DNA from: Comamonadaceae bacterium | Lineage (GTDB): Bacteria; Pseudomonadota; Gammaproteobacteria; Burkholderiales; Burkholderiaceae_C | Direction of reading: 5' to 3' | DNA: 64,000 nt | Assembly: GCA_027486255.1 (NCBI GenBank) | Contig: JAIXPL010000056.1 | Span: 29,499-93,498, forward strand | In this document: positions 1 through 7,653 of the stretch, piece after piece | How the letters are laid out: every line of letters begins with the position of its first letter | How positions within the stretch are numbered: the first letter of the stretch is position 1 | Made by a program: the position numbers and the translations under genes | Notes under the pieces: model-generated | What the model was told of the DNA's origin: nothing | The model's input: the letters and a program-made list of their open reading frames with translations, nothing else | Database searches by the model: none

Positions 1-1
1 G

Positions 2-214
2 GTTGAACGCCTGATGGCTGAGTTCGCAGCGGCCGACGTGACGCTGGCTTTTTCAAGCCACAACCTCGGCCAGGTCAAGCGCCTGGCCACCCGCGTGGTC
101 TACCTGGAGCGAGGCCGCATCCTGGCCGACCTGCCCGTGCGTGATTTCTTCGAGGGGCCGCTGCACCAGACCTCCCCCGAAGCCGACTTGTTTGTTAAAG
201 GAGAACTTGGATGA
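2..214 (+). CDS. tupC: ABC transporter ATP-binding protein, 3' end (probable tungstate importer TupC)
   Basis: Only the last 70 codons are in the window; the frame is open from base 2. The residues SSHNLGQVKRLATRVVYLE carry the H-loop (switch) histidine typical of ABC ATPases, followed by the usual 'V-Y-L-E-R-G-R' strand after the ATPase core. The stop overlaps the start of the downstream tungstate-binding protein by four bases (ATGA), so the two are translationally coupled. That neighbour, not the fragment itself, suggests the substrate; the permease tupB would be expected further upstream. The Walker A, Walker B and signature motifs lie outside the window. Confidence 0.8.
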   Translation, partial: VERLMAEFAAADVTLAFSSHNLGQVKRLATRVVYLERGRILADLPVRDFFEGPLHQTSPEADLFVKGELG

Positions 215-1029
215 CCCTCTTTCGCTGCATGCGCGCCACATTGGCCGCCGCCCTGCTGGCCGCTTCGGCTGGCGTGTCTTGGGCCCAGACCATCACCATG
301 GCCTCGACCACCTCGACCGAGCAGTCGGGCCTGTTCGGCCACCTGCTGCCCGCCTTCAAGAAAGCCACGGGCCTCGACGTGAAGGTGGTCGCGGTCGGCT
401 CGGGCCAGGCCATTGACATGGCCCGCCGGGGCGATGCCGACGTGCTGTTCGCGCACGACCAACCGGCCGAAGAGAAGTTTGTGGCCGACGGCTTTGCCGC
501 CCGCCGTTACCCCGTGATGTACAACGACTTCATCCTCATCGGCCCCAAGGCCGACCCGGCCGGCACGCGCGGCAAGGACATCGTGGAAGCGCTGCGCAAG
601 CTGGCCTCGGCCAACGCGGCCTTCGTCTCACGCGGTGACAAAAGTGGCACCCATGCGGCCGAGAACCGCTATTGGACGCAGGCGGGCATCACTGCGGCAC
701 GCGGCACCGGCTACCGGGAGTGTGGCTGCGGCATGGGCCCGGCGCTCAATATCGCAGGCTCTGTGGGCGGCTATGTGCTGGCCGACCGCGGCACCTGGCT
801 GAATTTCAAGAACCGGGGCGATCTGGCCATTCTGGTGGAGGGTGACCAGCGCCTGTTCAACCAGTACGGCGTGATGGCCGTCAGCGCCCAGAAGCATCCG
901 CACGTGAAGACGGCCGATGCCCAGAAGTTCGTCGATTGGATCATCTCGCCGGCCGGCCAGCAGGTGATTGCCGGCTACAAGATCGGCGGCGAGCAGCTGT
1001 TCTTCCCCAACGCCAACAGCGCCCGCTGA
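211..1029 (+). CDS. tupA: Periplasmic tungstate-binding protein TupA
   Basis: A 272-residue substrate-binding protein of the TupA/WtpA-like group, the periplasmic receptor of a high-affinity tungstate importer (tungstate feeds W- or Mo-cofactor enzymes). Residues 1-26 form a Sec signal peptide ending near SWAQ. Mature motifs typical of TupA are MASTTSTEQSGLF (about 30-42), the VKVVAVGSGQAIDMARRGDAD block (ligand loop) and the late 'GMGPALNIA...LADRGT' segment. The loop before GMG reads ECGCGMG, with two cysteines. The ATGA overlap with the upstream ATPase gene shows an operon; an unrelated lipoprotein gene follows convergently. Molybdate binding cannot be excluded from sequence alone. Confidence 0.88.
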   Translation: MTLFRCMRATLAAALLAASAGVSWAQTITMASTTSTEQSGLFGHLLPAFKKATGLDVKVVAVGSGQAIDMARRGDADVLFAHDQPAEEKFVADGFAARRYPVMYNDFILIGPKADPAGTRGKDIVEALRKLASANAAFVSRGDKSGTHAAENRYWTQAGITAARGTGYRECGCGMGPALNIAGSVGGYVLADRGTWLNFKNRGDLAILVEGDQRLFNQYGVMAVSAQKHPHVKTADAQKFVDWIISPAGQQVIAGYKIGGEQLFFPNANSAR

Positions 1030-1068
1030 GGCTAAGCCCGGGCGCTCAGCCCGGGCCGCAGCTCACGT

Positions 1069-2061
1069 TCAGGGCTTGGCGTGGGCCCGGGCGCGCTGGT
1101 AGAGGCTCAGGTCAATGAACTTGTCGGCCGCCGGCGGCTTGCCGCCCCACTGGCCTTCCATCTCGGCGCGCAGCGCCAGCACGTTCTGGAAGCCCGCCAT
1201 GTCGAAGGCGCAGTCCTTGCTCAGGCCGTGGCCGGGGGAGTTGAGCTCCTTGTAGGTCAGCTCGGCATTGCGGGCATCGAGCTTGAGCTCGCGCATCAGC
1301 ACCTTCAGCGCCAGCTCACGCTCAGCCGGATTTTGCGCGGCCCGGCAGCCTTCAATGTAGGCGGCGAGGTAGCGCTCCAGCGCCGAGGCGTTGGTCTTGG
1401 CCCAGGGGCGCATCACGAACACGCCTTGCGCCTGGTAGGGGCCGAAGAGCTCCCGGGTGGTGCCCAGGCTCTTGGCACCGCGCTCCTTGGCCAGGAAGTT
1501 CCAGGGCGGGTTCAGGACGGTGGCCGCGCCTGCCGGCGTGTCCATCGACTTGGTGCGTGCCTCCGAGCCACCCAGGGGGTTGAGCTGGTAGTCCTGGCCT
1601 TCCTTGAGGCCGGCATCCTTGAGGATCTTGCGGCCGATCAGGGCATAGGCGGTGTTGGGCGCATCCACCACATAGGTGCGGCCGCGCAGGTCGGCCACCT
1701 TCTGGATCTCCGGGCGCACCAGCAATTCGTTCATGCCGCCGTCGCCGCCGGCCACGATGACTGCATCGGCCTTGGCCACCTCGATCATGGCCACCGCGTT
1801 GTCAACTGCCGCGTGCGCGATGTCGAAGCGGCCGGCCGCCAGGCCTGCGCGCTGCTCGGTGGAGTTCGGTGTGAACTGCATCTGCGTCGTGATGCCGCGC
1901 CGCGCGAAGTAGCCCTTCTCTTGGGCCATGTAGATGGGCAGGTTGCTGGCGCCGCGGAACACGTTCACGCGCAGCGTGACCGGGTCATTGGGGGGGGCCA
2001 CCGGGGCGCTGGCGCAGCCGGCCAGGACCAGGGGAGCAAGGACAGCAAGAACTTTGAACAT
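1069..2061 (-). CDS. ABC transporter substrate-binding lipoprotein, SsuA/THI5-like (NitT/TauT family)
   Basis: A 330-residue periplasmic lipoprotein. The N-terminus has a lipobox LAGC with the lipidated cysteine at residue 16. The mature part has the NMT1/THI5 or SsuA-type fold signature: VNVFRGASNLPIYMAQEKGYFARRGI, then a FDIAHAAVDNAVAM segment and a later 'ADLRGRTYVVDAPNTAYA' block. Such proteins deliver sulfonates, nitrate, pyrimidine precursors or aromatic acids to an ABC permease; no permease or ATPase is adjacent. It lies 94 bases downstream of a Bug receptor gene and behind a GntR regulator, so it probably belongs to the transport arm of the divergent aromatic-cleavage operon. The ligand is unknown. 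Confidence 0.8.
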   Translation of the reverse strand: MFKVLAVLAPLVLAGCASAPVAPPNDPVTLRVNVFRGASNLPIYMAQEKGYFARRGITTQMQFTPNSTEQRAGLAAGRFDIAHAAVDNAVAMIEVAKADAVIVAGGDGGMNELLVRPEIQKVADLRGRTYVVDAPNTAYALIGRKILKDAGLKEGQDYQLNPLGGSEARTKSMDTPAGAATVLNPPWNFLAKERGAKSLGTTRELFGPYQAQGVFVMRPWAKTNASALERYLAAYIEGCRAAQNPAERELALKVLMRELKLDARNAELTYKELNSPGHGLSKDCAFDMAGFQNVLALRAEMEGQWGGKPPAADKFIDLSLYQRARAHAKP

Positions 2062-2155
2062 CGGCGGACTTTCAGCAAAAGTAAAAGAATCCTTGCATTC
2101 TGCGGGCCCGCCCCGGCTCAGCGAGTCGGTTCAAGCCCGTCTTGACAAGATGGTT

Positions 2156-3124
2156 TTACTCCACCTTAGCGCCGGTTTCTTTGACCACCTTGGCCCATTT
2201 GCGCAGTTCCTTTTGCACCAGGGCATTGAACGAGTCGGTGCTGCCCACGGACGCCTCAAAGCCCACGTTGCGCAGCCTCTCGCGGGTGTCGGGCTGGGCG
2301 GCGATCTTGGCCATCTCCTCGCGCAGCCGCGCCACTACGGCTGGCGGCGTGGAGGCGGGCACCCACAGGCCCACCCAGGAATCGTCTTCAAAGCCGGTAA
2401 AGCCGGCTTCGGCGATGGTGGGCACATCGGGGATGGCGCTGTTGCGGGTGGCGCTGGTCACGGCCAGGCCGATCAGTCGCCCGGCCTTGATTTGCGGCAC
2501 GGTCGGCGGCAGCGCAGCGGCGGCCACCTCCACCTCACCCGCGATGGCGGCCTGCATCAGCGGCGGAATGCCCTTGTAGGGCACGTGCGTGACATCGGCC
2601 TTGCCCAGCACCTTGAACAGGTACTCGGCCGACAGCTGCGGCGTGGTGCCATACCCGGGCGAGCCGTACTTCACGGCCTTGCCCTGGCGGGCGCGATCGA
2701 CCACGTCCTTGAGCGAGCGGATGCCGCTGGCCGGGTTGGCCACGATGATGTTGGGCGTGGTGGCCAAGAGCACCACAGGCACCAGGTCTTTCTCGGCGTC
2801 GTAGCCCAGGTTCTGGTACAGGTAGGGCGTGACGGCATAGGCCGTGGAGCTCACCAGCACGGTGTAGCCGTCGGCCGGGGCCTTGGCCACCGCCTGGATG
2901 GACAGCAGCGAGCCGGCGCCGGCCCGGTTGTCCACCACCACGGCCTGGCCCCAGCTGTCGGCCAGCTTCTGTGCGAACAGCCGCCCCACCACGTCTTGCG
3001 GGCTGCCCACGGAGGCGGTGACAAAGCGCACGGGTTTGTTCGGGTAGGCCTGGGCCGTGGCCAGCGTGCTGGCCGCGGCGAGCAAGGTGGCGGCCAGGCT
3101 GCGCAAGAGGGGGGTCAGGGTCAT
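2156..3124 (-). CDS. Bug-family (tripartite tricarboxylate transporter) periplasmic receptor
   Basis: A 322-residue solute-binding protein of the Bug/TctC family, which binds carboxylic acids in the periplasm for TctA/TctB permeases. The start chosen is the ATG at 3124, preceded by an AGGAGAC ribosome-binding site; the frame is open further upstream, but that part reads as an arginine/proline-rich shadow of the regulator gene. Residues 1-26 are a signal peptide ending in ATAQA. Family hallmarks are YPNKPVRFVTA, the 'DVVGRLFAQKL' helix, VVVDNRAGAG, the 'YGTTPQLSAEYL' loop and HVPYKGIPPLMQA. It lies between the GntR regulator and an SsuA-like lipoprotein on the same strand. No tctA or tctB gene is in the window. 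Confidence 0.9.
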   Translation of the reverse strand: MTLTPLLRSLAATLLAAASTLATAQAYPNKPVRFVTASVGSPQDVVGRLFAQKLADSWGQAVVVDNRAGAGSLLSIQAVAKAPADGYTVLVSSTAYAVTPYLYQNLGYDAEKDLVPVVLLATTPNIIVANPASGIRSLKDVVDRARQGKAVKYGSPGYGTTPQLSAEYLFKVLGKADVTHVPYKGIPPLMQAAIAGEVEVAAAALPPTVPQIKAGRLIGLAVTSATRNSAIPDVPTIAEAGFTGFEDDSWVGLWVPASTPPAVVARLREEMAKIAAQPDTRERLRNVGFEASVGSTDSFNALVQKELRKWAKVVKETGAKVE

Positions 3125-3159
3125 GCTCGTGTCTCCTCGAAGGTTGGTGGGAAAAGGGC

Positions 3160-3891
3160 TCAGCGCTTGCGTGTGGACTGGGCGGGTGAGGGGGGCGCTT
3201 GGCGCCTGGCGTTCCAGACCGCGGCCAGGTCGCGCACCTGCTCGGCGCGCAGGGTGACGTGGGCCATCATCAGGCGCTCGGCCTGGGCGTCGTCGCCGGC
3301 CATCACCGCCTGCAGCAGGGCAGCGTGCTCGCCGTGGGCCGTGGCCATGTCGGTGACCGAGTGCATGCTGCCCAGGCGCACCGGCGCGATCTTGTGCAGG
3401 CACAGCTGAATGTGCTCTTCCAGGCTGGGGTTGTGCGCGCCGGCCACCAGGGTGTGGTGGAAGGCGGCGTCGAGCTCGATGTACTGGCTGCGCTGCGCCG
3501 CGTCCAGGCAGTGGCCCATGCGCTCGTGCAGCTGCTGGAGCTCGCTCTTTTGCGCAGCGCTCATGCGCCGGGTGGCCAGACGGGCGCACAGGCCTTCGAG
3601 TTCAGCCAGCACCTCGTAGGAGCCGAACACGTCTTCCAGGCGCATGTCGGCCACGAAGGTGCCGCGGTGCGCCTGCTGTACCGCCAGACCCCGGGCCGCC
3701 AGCTCTGTCAGTGCCTCGCGCACCGGCGTGCGCGACACCGTGAAGCGCTCGGCCAGCGCCTGCTCGTCCAGCCGTTGGCCAGGGCGCAGGCTGCCCTCCA
3801 GAATGTCCTGCTCCAGCGCCGCCACGATGCGCGTGGCCGAGCGGGTGGGCGAAGGTGATTTCGTCGACGAAATTTGAGTTTTTGTGTACAC
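3160..3891 (-). CDS. GntR-family transcriptional regulator (FCD/FadR-like)
   Basis: A winged-helix GntR regulator of about 243 residues. The DNA-binding part is IVAALEQDILEGSLRPGQRL...FTVSRTPVREALTELAARGL, followed by an all-helical FCD effector domain with conserved histidines (FHHTLVAGAHN, and GEHAALLQAVMAGD near the C-terminus). No ATG starts the frame; GTG at 3891 leaves a normal N-terminus, while an alternative GTG at 3945 would add 18 residues that overlap the divergent promoter region. It is transcribed divergently from the hydrolase-LigA-LigB-monooxygenase operon and sits upstream of two binding-protein genes. The likely role, inferred, is a repressor of the locus released by an aromatic pathway intermediate. 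Confidence 0.85.
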   Translation of the reverse strand: MYTKTQISSTKSPSPTRSATRIVAALEQDILEGSLRPGQRLDEQALAERFTVSRTPVREALTELAARGLAVQQAHRGTFVADMRLEDVFGSYEVLAELEGLCARLATRRMSAAQKSELQQLHERMGHCLDAAQRSQYIELDAAFHHTLVAGAHNPSLEEHIQLCLHKIAPVRLGSMHSVTDMATAHGEHAALLQAVMAGDDAQAERLMMAHVTLRAEQVRDLAAVWNARRQAPPSPAQSTRKR

Positions 3892-3895
3892 GAAA
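3880..3895. promoter_or_regulatory. Candidate GntR operator
   Basis: TTTTGTGTACACGAAA is a near-perfect inverted repeat (one mismatched pair) centred on GTGTACAC. The T-x-GT-x(n)-AC-x-A pattern is typical of FadR/FCD-type GntR operators. It overlaps the probable regulator start and lies about 75 bases before the divergent operon, so one site could control both directions. Confidence 0.55.
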
Positions 3896-3968
3896 GAAAG
3901 TTTTGCATAAGATTTACCGCAGATCAACCAGATAAACACCGGCACCGCCCGAACCCAGGAGACCGACC

Positions 3969-5132
3969 ATGTCCGACCCCACGCTCGAACGCTCGGGCCC
4001 CCGCAGCTTGGAGGAGGCCAAGCGCTGGATGCACGACAAGCTGGCCAAGCGCGTGCACCCGCTGGGCCTGAGTTCGCCCGAGCGCACCGCCCGGCTTATC
4101 GACGCGCTGCAGGGCCTGGACGGCGAGCGCTGGGCCGCCACCTGGGTGCCGGCCGGCCAGGAGCGCATGGCCGCTGGCGAGGCCGCGCTGGCGCGGGGCG
4201 ACCGCGCCCAGGCCCGTGAGGCCTTCTACGAGGCCTATGGCCTCTTTTTTCTGGGCCGCTTTCCCTGCCCCAACCACCCGGCCAAGCTGGAGTCCTACCG
4301 CCTGGAGCGCCAGGCCTATGTCGCCGCAGGCGCGCTGTTCGATCCGCCGCTCGAACGCGTGGCCGTGCCCTTTGAAGGCCGGGCCGGCGAGGGCCGCGAG
4401 GTGGTCTTTTACGTGCGCCGCCCGCAGGGTGTGCTGCGCCCGCAGGTGGTGGTGATGTGGGGTGGCGTCGATGCCTGGAAGGAGGAGATGACCGAGCTCT
4501 CCGAGCAGCTGCTGCGCCAGGGGCTGGCCACTGTGGCCCTGGACAACGTGGGCACGGGTGAGTCGCCCGTGGTGGCCGTGCCCGATGCCGAGCGCCAGTT
4601 CATGCCCGTGCTCGACTGGGTGGCCCGCCAGGCCGATCTGGACGGCGCGCGCCCGGCCATCCTGGGCCGCTCCTTCGGCGGCTACTGGGCCACCAAGCTG
4701 GCGCACCTGCAGCCCGAGCGTTTTGCCGCCAGCGTGAACTGGGGGGGCGGGGCGCACCATATGTTCCAGCGCGAATGGGTGGAGGCCTCGCGCCACCCCG
4801 AGAGTTACCTCATGGAATTGGTCGAGACGCGCAGCCGCATGCTGGGCGCGCGCAACGACCAGGAATACATCGATGGCTTTGCGCGCCTCTCGCTCAAAGA
4901 CCAGGGCCTGCTCGAGCAGCCCTGCGCGCCCATGCTGCTGGTCAACGGCAAGGACGACCGGCAATGCCCGATTGCCGACATCCACCTGCTCTATGAATCG
5001 GGCTTGCCCAAGGCCGTGCGCCTGTTCCCGGGCGGGCACATGGGCTTTGGCCCGCACACGGTGCCCACCATCGTGCAGTGGCTCAAGGAGCGGCTGCGCA
5101 TCGCGCGCGCTCTGGCGGAGGAGGCCGCATGA
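3969..5132 (+). CDS. Alpha/beta hydrolase (FrsA / 2,6-dihydroxypseudooxynicotine hydrolase-like)
   Basis: A 387-residue serine hydrolase with a helical N-terminal cap of about 130 residues, as in the DUF1100/FrsA and 2,6-dihydroxypseudooxynicotine hydrolase group. The nucleophile elbow is GRSFGGYWATKLA; an upstream MWGGVDAWKEE strand-turn probably forms the oxyanion hole. The acid is likely in NGKDDRQCPIAD, and the base is one of the histidines in FPGGHMGFGPH. An AGGAGA ribosome-binding site precedes the ATG. The stop overlaps the next gene (LigA) by ATGA. Being first in an operon with a ring-cleaving dioxygenase and a FAD hydroxylase, it probably cleaves a C-C, ester or amide bond of an aromatic intermediate; the substrate is not identified. 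Confidence 0.83.
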   Translation: MSDPTLERSGPRSLEEAKRWMHDKLAKRVHPLGLSSPERTARLIDALQGLDGERWAATWVPAGQERMAAGEAALARGDRAQAREAFYEAYGLFFLGRFPCPNHPAKLESYRLERQAYVAAGALFDPPLERVAVPFEGRAGEGREVVFYVRRPQGVLRPQVVVMWGGVDAWKEEMTELSEQLLRQGLATVALDNVGTGESPVVAVPDAERQFMPVLDWVARQADLDGARPAILGRSFGGYWATKLAHLQPERFAASVNWGGGAHHMFQREWVEASRHPESYLMELVETRSRMLGARNDQEYIDGFARLSLKDQGLLEQPCAPMLLVNGKDDRQCPIADIHLLYESGLPKAVRLFPGGHMGFGPHTVPTIVQWLKERLRIARALAEEAA

Positions 5133-5419
5133 GCAACTGGGTGCAGACCATGCCCTCGGCCGAGGCCTATGGGCTCAACAAGGTGCTGTTCCAGCTGCAC
5201 CACAACGCGGGCGACCTCGCCCGCTACCAGCAGGATGCCCAGGCCTACCTGGCCGGCTACGAACTCACGCCGCGCGCCCATCAGGCCATCTTGGGCAACG
5301 ACGTCGAGCAGCTCTACCTGCTGGGCTGCAACCCCTACCTGCTGCGCGCGCACTGTATTGGCATGCGCATTCCTGAAGCCGACTCACTGGCCGCCCTCAG
5401 GCGCGCCGCACGGAGCTGA
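5129..5419 (+). CDS. ligA: Class III extradiol dioxygenase small (LigA-type) subunit
   Basis: A 96-residue protein of the LigA family, the small alpha subunit of protocatechuate 4,5-dioxygenase-type enzymes. It is a helical protein that caps the active site of the LigB subunit. Recognisable are GLNKVLFQLHHNAGDLARYQ, YELTPRAHQAILGNDVEQLYLLGCNPYLLR (the AIL.D...LY..GG/CNPYL block) and a short C-terminal tail. It overlaps the hydrolase stop by four bases and is followed four bases later by ligB, so the subunits are co-translated. The substrate need not be protocatechuate; gallate, catecholic and pyridine-derived diols use the same fold. The symbol denotes the family. Confidence 0.85.
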   Translation: MSNWVQTMPSAEAYGLNKVLFQLHHNAGDLARYQQDAQAYLAGYELTPRAHQAILGNDVEQLYLLGCNPYLLRAHCIGMRIPEADSLAALRRAARS

Positions 5420-5423
5420 ACCC

Positions 5424-6245
5424 ATGGCACGCATCACCGGCATCTATGCCGCCAGCCACACGCCCGTCATGCTGAACTTTCCGCAGGCCATCGGCGATGC
5501 GCTGCGCAGCGACATCTTCAGCGCCTTCCGCAGCCTGGGTCAGGCCCTGGCCGAGTCGCAGCCCCAGGCCCTGGTGGTGCTCTCGGACGACCACGTACAC
5601 AACTTCTTTCTCAACAACCTGCCGTCGCTGTGCATAGGCGCCGCGCCGTCCTACCCCACGCCGGTGGAGCACTGGCTGAAGGCTGAAAAACGCGTGCTGC
5701 CTGGCGATGCTGCGCTGGGCGCCTACCTGCTGCAGCACGCCATGGCGCACGACTTCGACCCCTCGCTCTCCATGGAGCTGACCCTGGACCACGGCATCCT
5801 CACGCCGCTGGAGCTCGGCGGTGTGCCGCGCGAGCTGCCGGTGGTGCCCATCCTTATCAACTGTGTGCAGCCGCCCCTGCCGTCCATGGTGCGCTGTCAC
5901 GCCTTTGGCCACTGGCTGGGCCAGGCCCTGCGCGAGTACAGCGGCTTGGAGCGCGTGGCCATTCTGGCCACGGGCGGTTTGAGCCATGACCTGGCCACGC
6001 CGCGCATGGGCATGGTCAACGAGGACTTTGACCACGCCTTCCTGGCCCTGCTGGAAGCCGGTGACGAGGCCGGCGCCGTGGCCTATGCGCGCGACCATGT
6101 GCACCTGGCTGGCAATGGCGGCGAAGAAGTGCGCATGTGGCTGGTGGCCATGGGCGCCGCTGCCGGCGCGCCTTTCACGCGCCGCTTCTACAGCCCCGTC
6201 AAAGATTGGTACACCGGCATCGGCCTGGGGCACTGGGCATGCTGA
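5424..6245 (+). CDS. ligB: Class III extradiol ring-cleavage dioxygenase catalytic (LigB-type) subunit
   Basis: A 273-residue LigB-family non-haem Fe(II) dioxygenase subunit, which opens a catecholic ring next to the diol using O2. The iron ligands expected from LigB are present: His12 in AASHTPVML, a histidine at 57 or 59 in SDDHVHNFF, and Glu235 in the NGGEEVRMW motif. The probable catalytic base is His188 in GGLSHDL. The ATG at 5424 follows the ligA stop by four bases; the frame extends upstream only as a ligA shadow. The end overlaps the FAD monooxygenase gene by seven bases. With a hydroxylase downstream and a hydrolase upstream, it forms a hydroxylate-cleave-hydrolyse set. Confidence 0.87.
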   Translation: MARITGIYAASHTPVMLNFPQAIGDALRSDIFSAFRSLGQALAESQPQALVVLSDDHVHNFFLNNLPSLCIGAAPSYPTPVEHWLKAEKRVLPGDAALGAYLLQHAMAHDFDPSLSMELTLDHGILTPLELGGVPRELPVVPILINCVQPPLPSMVRCHAFGHWLGQALREYSGLERVAILATGGLSHDLATPRMGMVNEDFDHAFLALLEAGDEAGAVAYARDHVHLAGNGGEEVRMWLVAMGAAAGAPFTRRFYSPVKDWYTGIGLGHWAC

Positions 6246-7372
6246 AGCCGGCGGCCGTCGCGCGTGTGTTGATTGTGGGCAGCGGGGTGGCGGGCTTGTC
6301 GGCGGCCATCGCCCTGGCGCGGCGCGGCGTGCATGTGGAAGTCATTGACCATGTGCGCCAGTGGCAGGCCACGGGCGCGGGCCTCACTCTGGGAGCCGCC
6401 ACCCTGCGCGCACTGCAGCAGCTGGGTGTGCTGGAGGAGCTCATGCGCTTGGGCCACACGCATGCGGGCATTCAAGTGTGCGATGTGCAGGGCCAGCCCC
6501 TGCGTTTTATTGCCAGCCCGCCCTTGCCCGATGCCCAGGTACCTGGCGCCGGAGGCATCTTGCGATCGGTGCTGCACGACATTTTGTTCGCCGAGGCCCA
6601 GCGATTGGGCGTGGCGGTTCATCTGGGCCTGAGTGTGGACCATCTGGAGCAGCGCGAAGACGCCGTGCAGGTGCGGCTCACCAATGGCCGTAACCAGGAC
6701 TGGGACCTGCTGGTAGGCGCCGATGGCCTGGCTTCTGCATTGCGCGCCCGCCTGTTTCCGCAGGCCGCTCCTGTGCGTTTTACAGGCCAGGGCTGCTGGC
6801 GCGTGGTGCTGCCCCGCCCGGCGGCTATGGCCCACCGGCATTTTTTCCTGGGCGGGCCCTGCAAGGTTGGGCTGACGCCGGTGTCGAACGAGGAGATGTA
6901 CCTCTTCCTGCTCGAGCATGTGCCGCACAACCCGTGGCGCGATCCGGCCACGCAGCACGCCGAGCTGGCGCAATTGCTGGCCCCTTATGGCGGGCCGCTG
7001 GCCGAGGTTCGCGCACAGCTGGGGCCGCAGTCGGCCATCGTGTACCGGCCGCTGGAGTCGCACTTTCTGGGTGAGCGCTGGCACGCAGGCCGCGTGGTGC
7101 TGATCGGTGATGCCGCCCACGCCACCACGCCGCAACTGGCTGCCGGCGCCGGCATGGGCATTGAAGACGGTCTGGTGCTGGGCGAGGAACTGGCCCGCTC
7201 GCAGCCCTTGCCCGACGCGCTGGATGCGTTCATGAGCCGCAGGCACGAGCGCTGCCGCCTTGTGGTGGAGAACTCGCTGCGCATCGGCGAGCTTGAAGTG
7301 CAAGGCGCCAGCCCCCAGGCCCAGACGGATGTGGTGGACGCCTCCCTGCGGGTGCTGGCCCAACCGATCTGA
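6239..7372 (+). CDS. FAD-dependent aromatic hydroxylase (salicylate/6-hydroxynicotinate monooxygenase-like)
   Basis: A 377-residue class A flavoprotein monooxygenase using NAD(P)H and O2 to hydroxylate an aromatic ring. The FAD dinucleotide motif is VLIVGSGVAGLSAAIALARRG near the N-terminus, the DG motif is LLVGADGLASALR, and the GD motif is VVLIGDAAHATTPQLAAGAG, all in the normal order. The start at 6239 lies inside the ligB 3' end (seven-base overlap) and leaves only a few residues before the first strand, as in the family. It is the last gene of the GntR-controlled operon; a strong terminator lies beyond the following tRNA. The likely job is to make the diol that LigAB cleaves, which is inference. 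Confidence 0.88.
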   Translation: MLKPAAVARVLIVGSGVAGLSAAIALARRGVHVEVIDHVRQWQATGAGLTLGAATLRALQQLGVLEELMRLGHTHAGIQVCDVQGQPLRFIASPPLPDAQVPGAGGILRSVLHDILFAEAQRLGVAVHLGLSVDHLEQREDAVQVRLTNGRNQDWDLLVGADGLASALRARLFPQAAPVRFTGQGCWRVVLPRPAAMAHRHFFLGGPCKVGLTPVSNEEMYLFLLEHVPHNPWRDPATQHAELAQLLAPYGGPLAEVRAQLGPQSAIVYRPLESHFLGERWHAGRVVLIGDAAHATTPQLAAGAGMGIEDGLVLGEELARSQPLPDALDAFMSRRHERCRLVVENSLRIGELEVQGASPQAQTDVVDASLRVLAQPI

Positions 7373-7431
7373 GGAGAAAGATCCCCGGCGCTCAGGCCGA
7401 GCCCCAAACTTCGGCTATACTTTTGGCTTCA

Positions 7432-7509
7432 GCGGCTGTAGCTCAGTTGGATTAGAGTACTTGGCTACGAACCAAGGGGTCGTGGGTTCGAATCCTGCCA
7501 GCCGCACCA
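7432..7509 (+). tRNA. tRNA-Arg (anticodon ACG)
   Basis: A full cloverleaf folds from the sequence: acceptor GCGGCTG pairs with CAGCCGC, the anticodon stem CTTGG/CCAAG closes the loop CTACGAA, giving ACG, and the T-loop reads TTCGAAT. The 3' ACCA (discriminator plus CCA) is encoded. The A at position 34 would be deaminated to inosine to read CGU, CGC and CGA. Confidence 0.97.
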
Positions 7510-7518
7510 ACTTGCACA

Positions 7519-7557
7519 CGGGTCAGCTTCCATAAGAAGCTGGCCCGTTTTGCTTTT
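7519..7557 (+). terminator. Intrinsic terminator after tRNA-Arg
   Basis: A perfect 12-bp stem (one T-G pair) runs from 7519-7530 to 7536-7547 around the loop CATAA, followed by a T-rich tail (TTTTGCTTTT). It ends transcription of the tRNA and probably of the upstream catabolic operon. Confidence 0.88.
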
Positions 7558-7653
7558 CAGGCCCTCATTGGGCCTGTGTGTGCCCTGGCCTCATCTGTAG
7601 TCTATTGCGCGGCTGAGCTGCAGAAATAAGGGCATTTAGGTGTCGAATGGGGC

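Noticed and set aside
7432..7509. tRNA-Arg as an integration site for the P-type ATPase gene.
   Set aside because: No integrase, no duplicated tRNA end, and no composition change were seen.
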